A stretch of 64,000 nt of DNA from an uncultured Poribacteria bacterium (GTDB lineage: Bacteria > Poribacteria > WGA-4E > WGA-3G). The DNA is taken from the NCBI GenBank assembly GCA_951828385.1, contig OX639973.1, positions 1,116,001-1,180,000 of the forward strand, read 5' to 3'. Shown here piece by piece: positions 63,001 through 64,000 of the stretch (the first letter of the stretch is position 1; every line of letters starts with the position of its first letter). Under the pieces are notes generated by a model. That model did not search any database, was not told the DNA's origin, and worked only from the letters and a program-made list of their open reading frames with translations. The translations under genes and the position numbers were made by a program.

Positions 63001-63917
63001 CCGGCGGCCAGATTTACGCCACCACAGATGGCGGCAAAACCTGGCACCACCAATTTGGCGAACCCCCCGATAACCTCCGGGATGTGATCTTTCTCGACGA
63101 GCAAAACGGTTGGATTGCCGGAGATAACGGAATTTTACTGTCAACAGAGGACGGTGGAGAAAATTGGAAGCGTTTGGAGAGCGGCACCATAGACCGTATT
63201 GTTGATGTCTATTTCATCAGTCTTGATCCGAAATGGGGCTGGGCCATGAAACGCGACGGGGGCATGCTTTACACAGCGAACGGTGAGGACTGGTCAACAG
63301 AAAACAACCAAGAACTCCCTCAAGGCTTTGACATATCCATAAATGAGGTTGCCTTCGGCAATTTTTCCGAAGGATGGGCTGTCGGTGAGAATGGAGATAT
63401 TCTTCACAATCTGGACGGCGGTCCAATTTGGAAATTTCAGCGCACGTCAACCGGTAAAAACCTCACAGGCATTGATATGAAGTTCGCATCGCTCGGTTGG
63501 GCGGTTGGGACCAACGGGGTCATCCAGAGAACCGTCAACGGTGGCGAATACTGGAAATTCCATGAGACACACGCCGGCTACGACCTTCATGGCGTATCAT
63601 TCATCACCAAACGGAAAGGATGGGCAGTCGGACGTGCCGGGATTATCCTATCTACTTCTGACGGTGGATTTACTTGGGAGTCAAAGTTGAGCGGTATGTC
63701 GGAAACGCTTTACGATATTTTGGCACTCTCCGAACAAGAAATCTACGCTGTTGGTGCCGCTGGAACCATCCTTCATTCGACAGATGGCGGTGAAACGTGG
63801 GAACAGGAGCATACCGGTGTTAACAATGACCTGTATACCATCACGCGCGTCAAAGATGGTGAGACGTTATGGGTTGTTGGACAGGGCGGCATCGTGCTGC
63901 GTCGCCCTAAGCGTTGA
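60057..63917 (+). CDS. Giant Ycf48-repeat lipoprotein, copy 2
   Basis: 1286 aa, lipobox FTGC, GGAG before the ATG. Same plan as 53604-57482: about 28 Ycf48-type repeats in two blocks of 14. The region 61070-61930 is nearly identical at DNA level to 54620-55470, while flanks are clearly more diverged; a few short insertions differ (for example RSDARPYGSIR). Likely works with the sigma-propeller protein encoded 22 bases upstream. Confidence 0.85.
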   Translation: MKKIFYRHTRSWMVILLGVSCLFTGCVKKEITRQADWQTHFTDIYFADAKHGWIVGHHGWILHTADGGVSWEKQPMNTHEDFKAVYFTNLRNGWAVGDKGLIAITDDGGRHWTLQKGQAHALLMDVFFTNSKTGWIVGQNGLLYTQNGGKTWHHQEAIGGFGLGGIWFIDKHRGWTVGDYDQIFVTTDGSQTWRRQDNFVREDQTTTVCNFHTVFFATPYEGWSGGTDGTIFHTTNGGTEWRGQDSRLPPVYGHVRPIVNDFHFINDDYGVAVAQGGFITRTEDGGDNWRLSETPTKNDLMGVHFTSPKEAWAVGWNGTLLHSPDGGITWDMKSGTTADDLQSVAFADANRAVAVGERGTITTSDDSGKTWTNIEMDTWHRIRNLSFVTDREGWAVGDGGLILHTTDAGQTWERQTSGWWYTLNALHFINPKKGWIVGDLGTVLHTTDGGETWVQQAPRYFHEMIKGIFFLNETEGWVVGWPGIVFHTEDGGLTWKRQNSNSFNELYAAYFIDKHIGWVVGQFGEILHTLDGGKTWKFQQSGTQANLNKVYFADANHGLIVGDEGVILTTINGGVTWELQKSGTSNDLYSFSLSPDGILVVGEGGIAMRYSVDTEQFIVELPPAAQEMETDEKPIEPIEYHWEIVRQGAWQTYFTDTYFLSTQEGWAVGGNGTILHTTNGGKTWQLQQSGVTEALQRIVFVDENHGWIGGQGVLLRTENRGKTWQVIRESLQPSRSDARPYGSIRAIHFINPKQGWIGVDRGQILRTTDGGKTWTPQQTGATQQSITDLHFINSKEGWAVAPQRRTGGLILHTVDGGDYWEIQARTHQRCIGVHFLNTTSGWAVMENGTSLLTSDGGESWKRDLEAERKIKGTYLDIQLQTVKFRNHTEAWGIGVGGMILTTQNQGKNWESLHTSSRGETENTEPVSWVDRMAREQSDSLLTEITNAYFLADGHGWAVGAERIYERDVYRVDSGGTEKAQKSGGQIYATTDGGKTWHHQFGEPPDNLRDVIFLDEQNGWIAGDNGILLSTEDGGENWKRLESGTIDRIVDVYFISLDPKWGWAMKRDGGMLYTANGEDWSTENNQELPQGFDISINEVAFGNFSEGWAVGENGDILHNLDGGPIWKFQRTSTGKNLTGIDMKFASLGWAVGTNGVIQRTVNGGEYWKFHETHAGYDLHGVSFITKRKGWAVGRAGIILSTSDGGFTWESKLSGMSETLYDILALSEQEIYAVGAAGTILHSTDGGETWEQEHTGVNNDLYTITRVKDGETLWVVGQGGIVLRRPKR

Positions 63918-63945
63918 CAGACATTTGTTTATCTCATAAGCGTTT

Positions 63946-63996
63946 AAAAATCGTGCGGAGGCATGTAAAACACACATAGTTCTCCGCACGATTTTT
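63946..63996 (+). terminator. Intrinsic terminator after Ycf48 copy 2
   Basis: Perfect 15-bp arms AAAAATCGTGCGGAG and CTCCGCACGATTTTT with a 21-base loop; the second arm ends in a T-run. A-rich and T-rich ends make it work in both directions. Confidence 0.88.
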
Positions 63997-64000
63997 GTTT

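Noticed and set aside
52329-63917. Many frames of 60-160 codons on the opposite strand of the repeat genes
   Set aside because: They mirror the repeat period of the Ycf48 and propeller genes and recur at matching places in both copies.

Overview
The window looks like part of a chromosome of an uncultured, Gram-negative-type bacterium with a secretome rich in repeat proteins. My best guess is Candidatus Poribacteria or a close relative. This rests on the combination of LamG, FGE-like (SUMF1/EgtB/PvdO fold), Ycf48-type propeller and CotH/DUF4956 proteins with PhyH dioxygenase, Uma2 and GH101-like genes, plus many intergenic palindromes. It is inference from gene content; no rRNA or other marker gene is present. 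Many proteins have lipoprotein or Sec signals, and several have the aromatic C-terminus of outer-membrane barrels.

Layout. 1-21.3 kb is almost entirely minus strand and is an accessory zone of secreted proteins and lipoproteins: a VIT-domain protein (cut by the window edge), a LolA-like protein, a mini-metzincin, two double-domain pseudocaspases, an LRR/FGE-like fusion, a 14-repeat WD40 protein, an LpoB/COG3014 cell-wall pair, LamG and lipocalin-like lipoproteins, barrel proteins and a patatin. It is littered with broken copies: truncated leaders, an FGE-like gene with an in-frame TGA, an LRR cap out of frame, and a barrel gene split by a palindromic element. Inside it, at 11.34-11.46 kb, a consensus sigma70 promoter drives a candidate pseudoknotted RNA.

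21.3-30 kb: a gene-poor stretch, a sugar-type ABC ATPase, a 45-aa ORF coupled to a TPP enzyme, a PhyH dioxygenase, tRNA-Asn with two tandem promoters, three tandem BolA-like proteins and a Swt1-HEPN/coiled-coil/DUF4268 protein. 29.9-31.2 kb is an intact IS4-type insertion sequence with terminal repeats and a target-site duplication. 31.2-46.6 kb: a GH101-like hydrolase, a sugar isomerase-like TIM barrel, three tandem Uma2 nucleases, an HTH-metallo-beta-lactamase fusion, a DppBC permease pair, a multicopper oxidase, a ferric iron importer without its ATPase, and DUF4956 plus CotH.

46.7-50.9 kb is an rpoE-rseA-rseB-like operon (ECF sigma, anti-sigma with a duplicated zinc finger, RseB-like sensor) followed by a dienelactone hydrolase and an SDR. 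52.3-63.9 kb holds the most striking feature: two copies of a two-gene module made of a propeller protein of the two-component-regulator type and a giant (about 1290 aa) Ycf48-repeat lipoprotein. In the second copy the propeller is fused, through one membrane segment, to a complete ECF sigma factor, giving what looks like a one-protein transmembrane sensor that is itself a sigma factor. A perfect 60-bp direct repeat precedes that gene.
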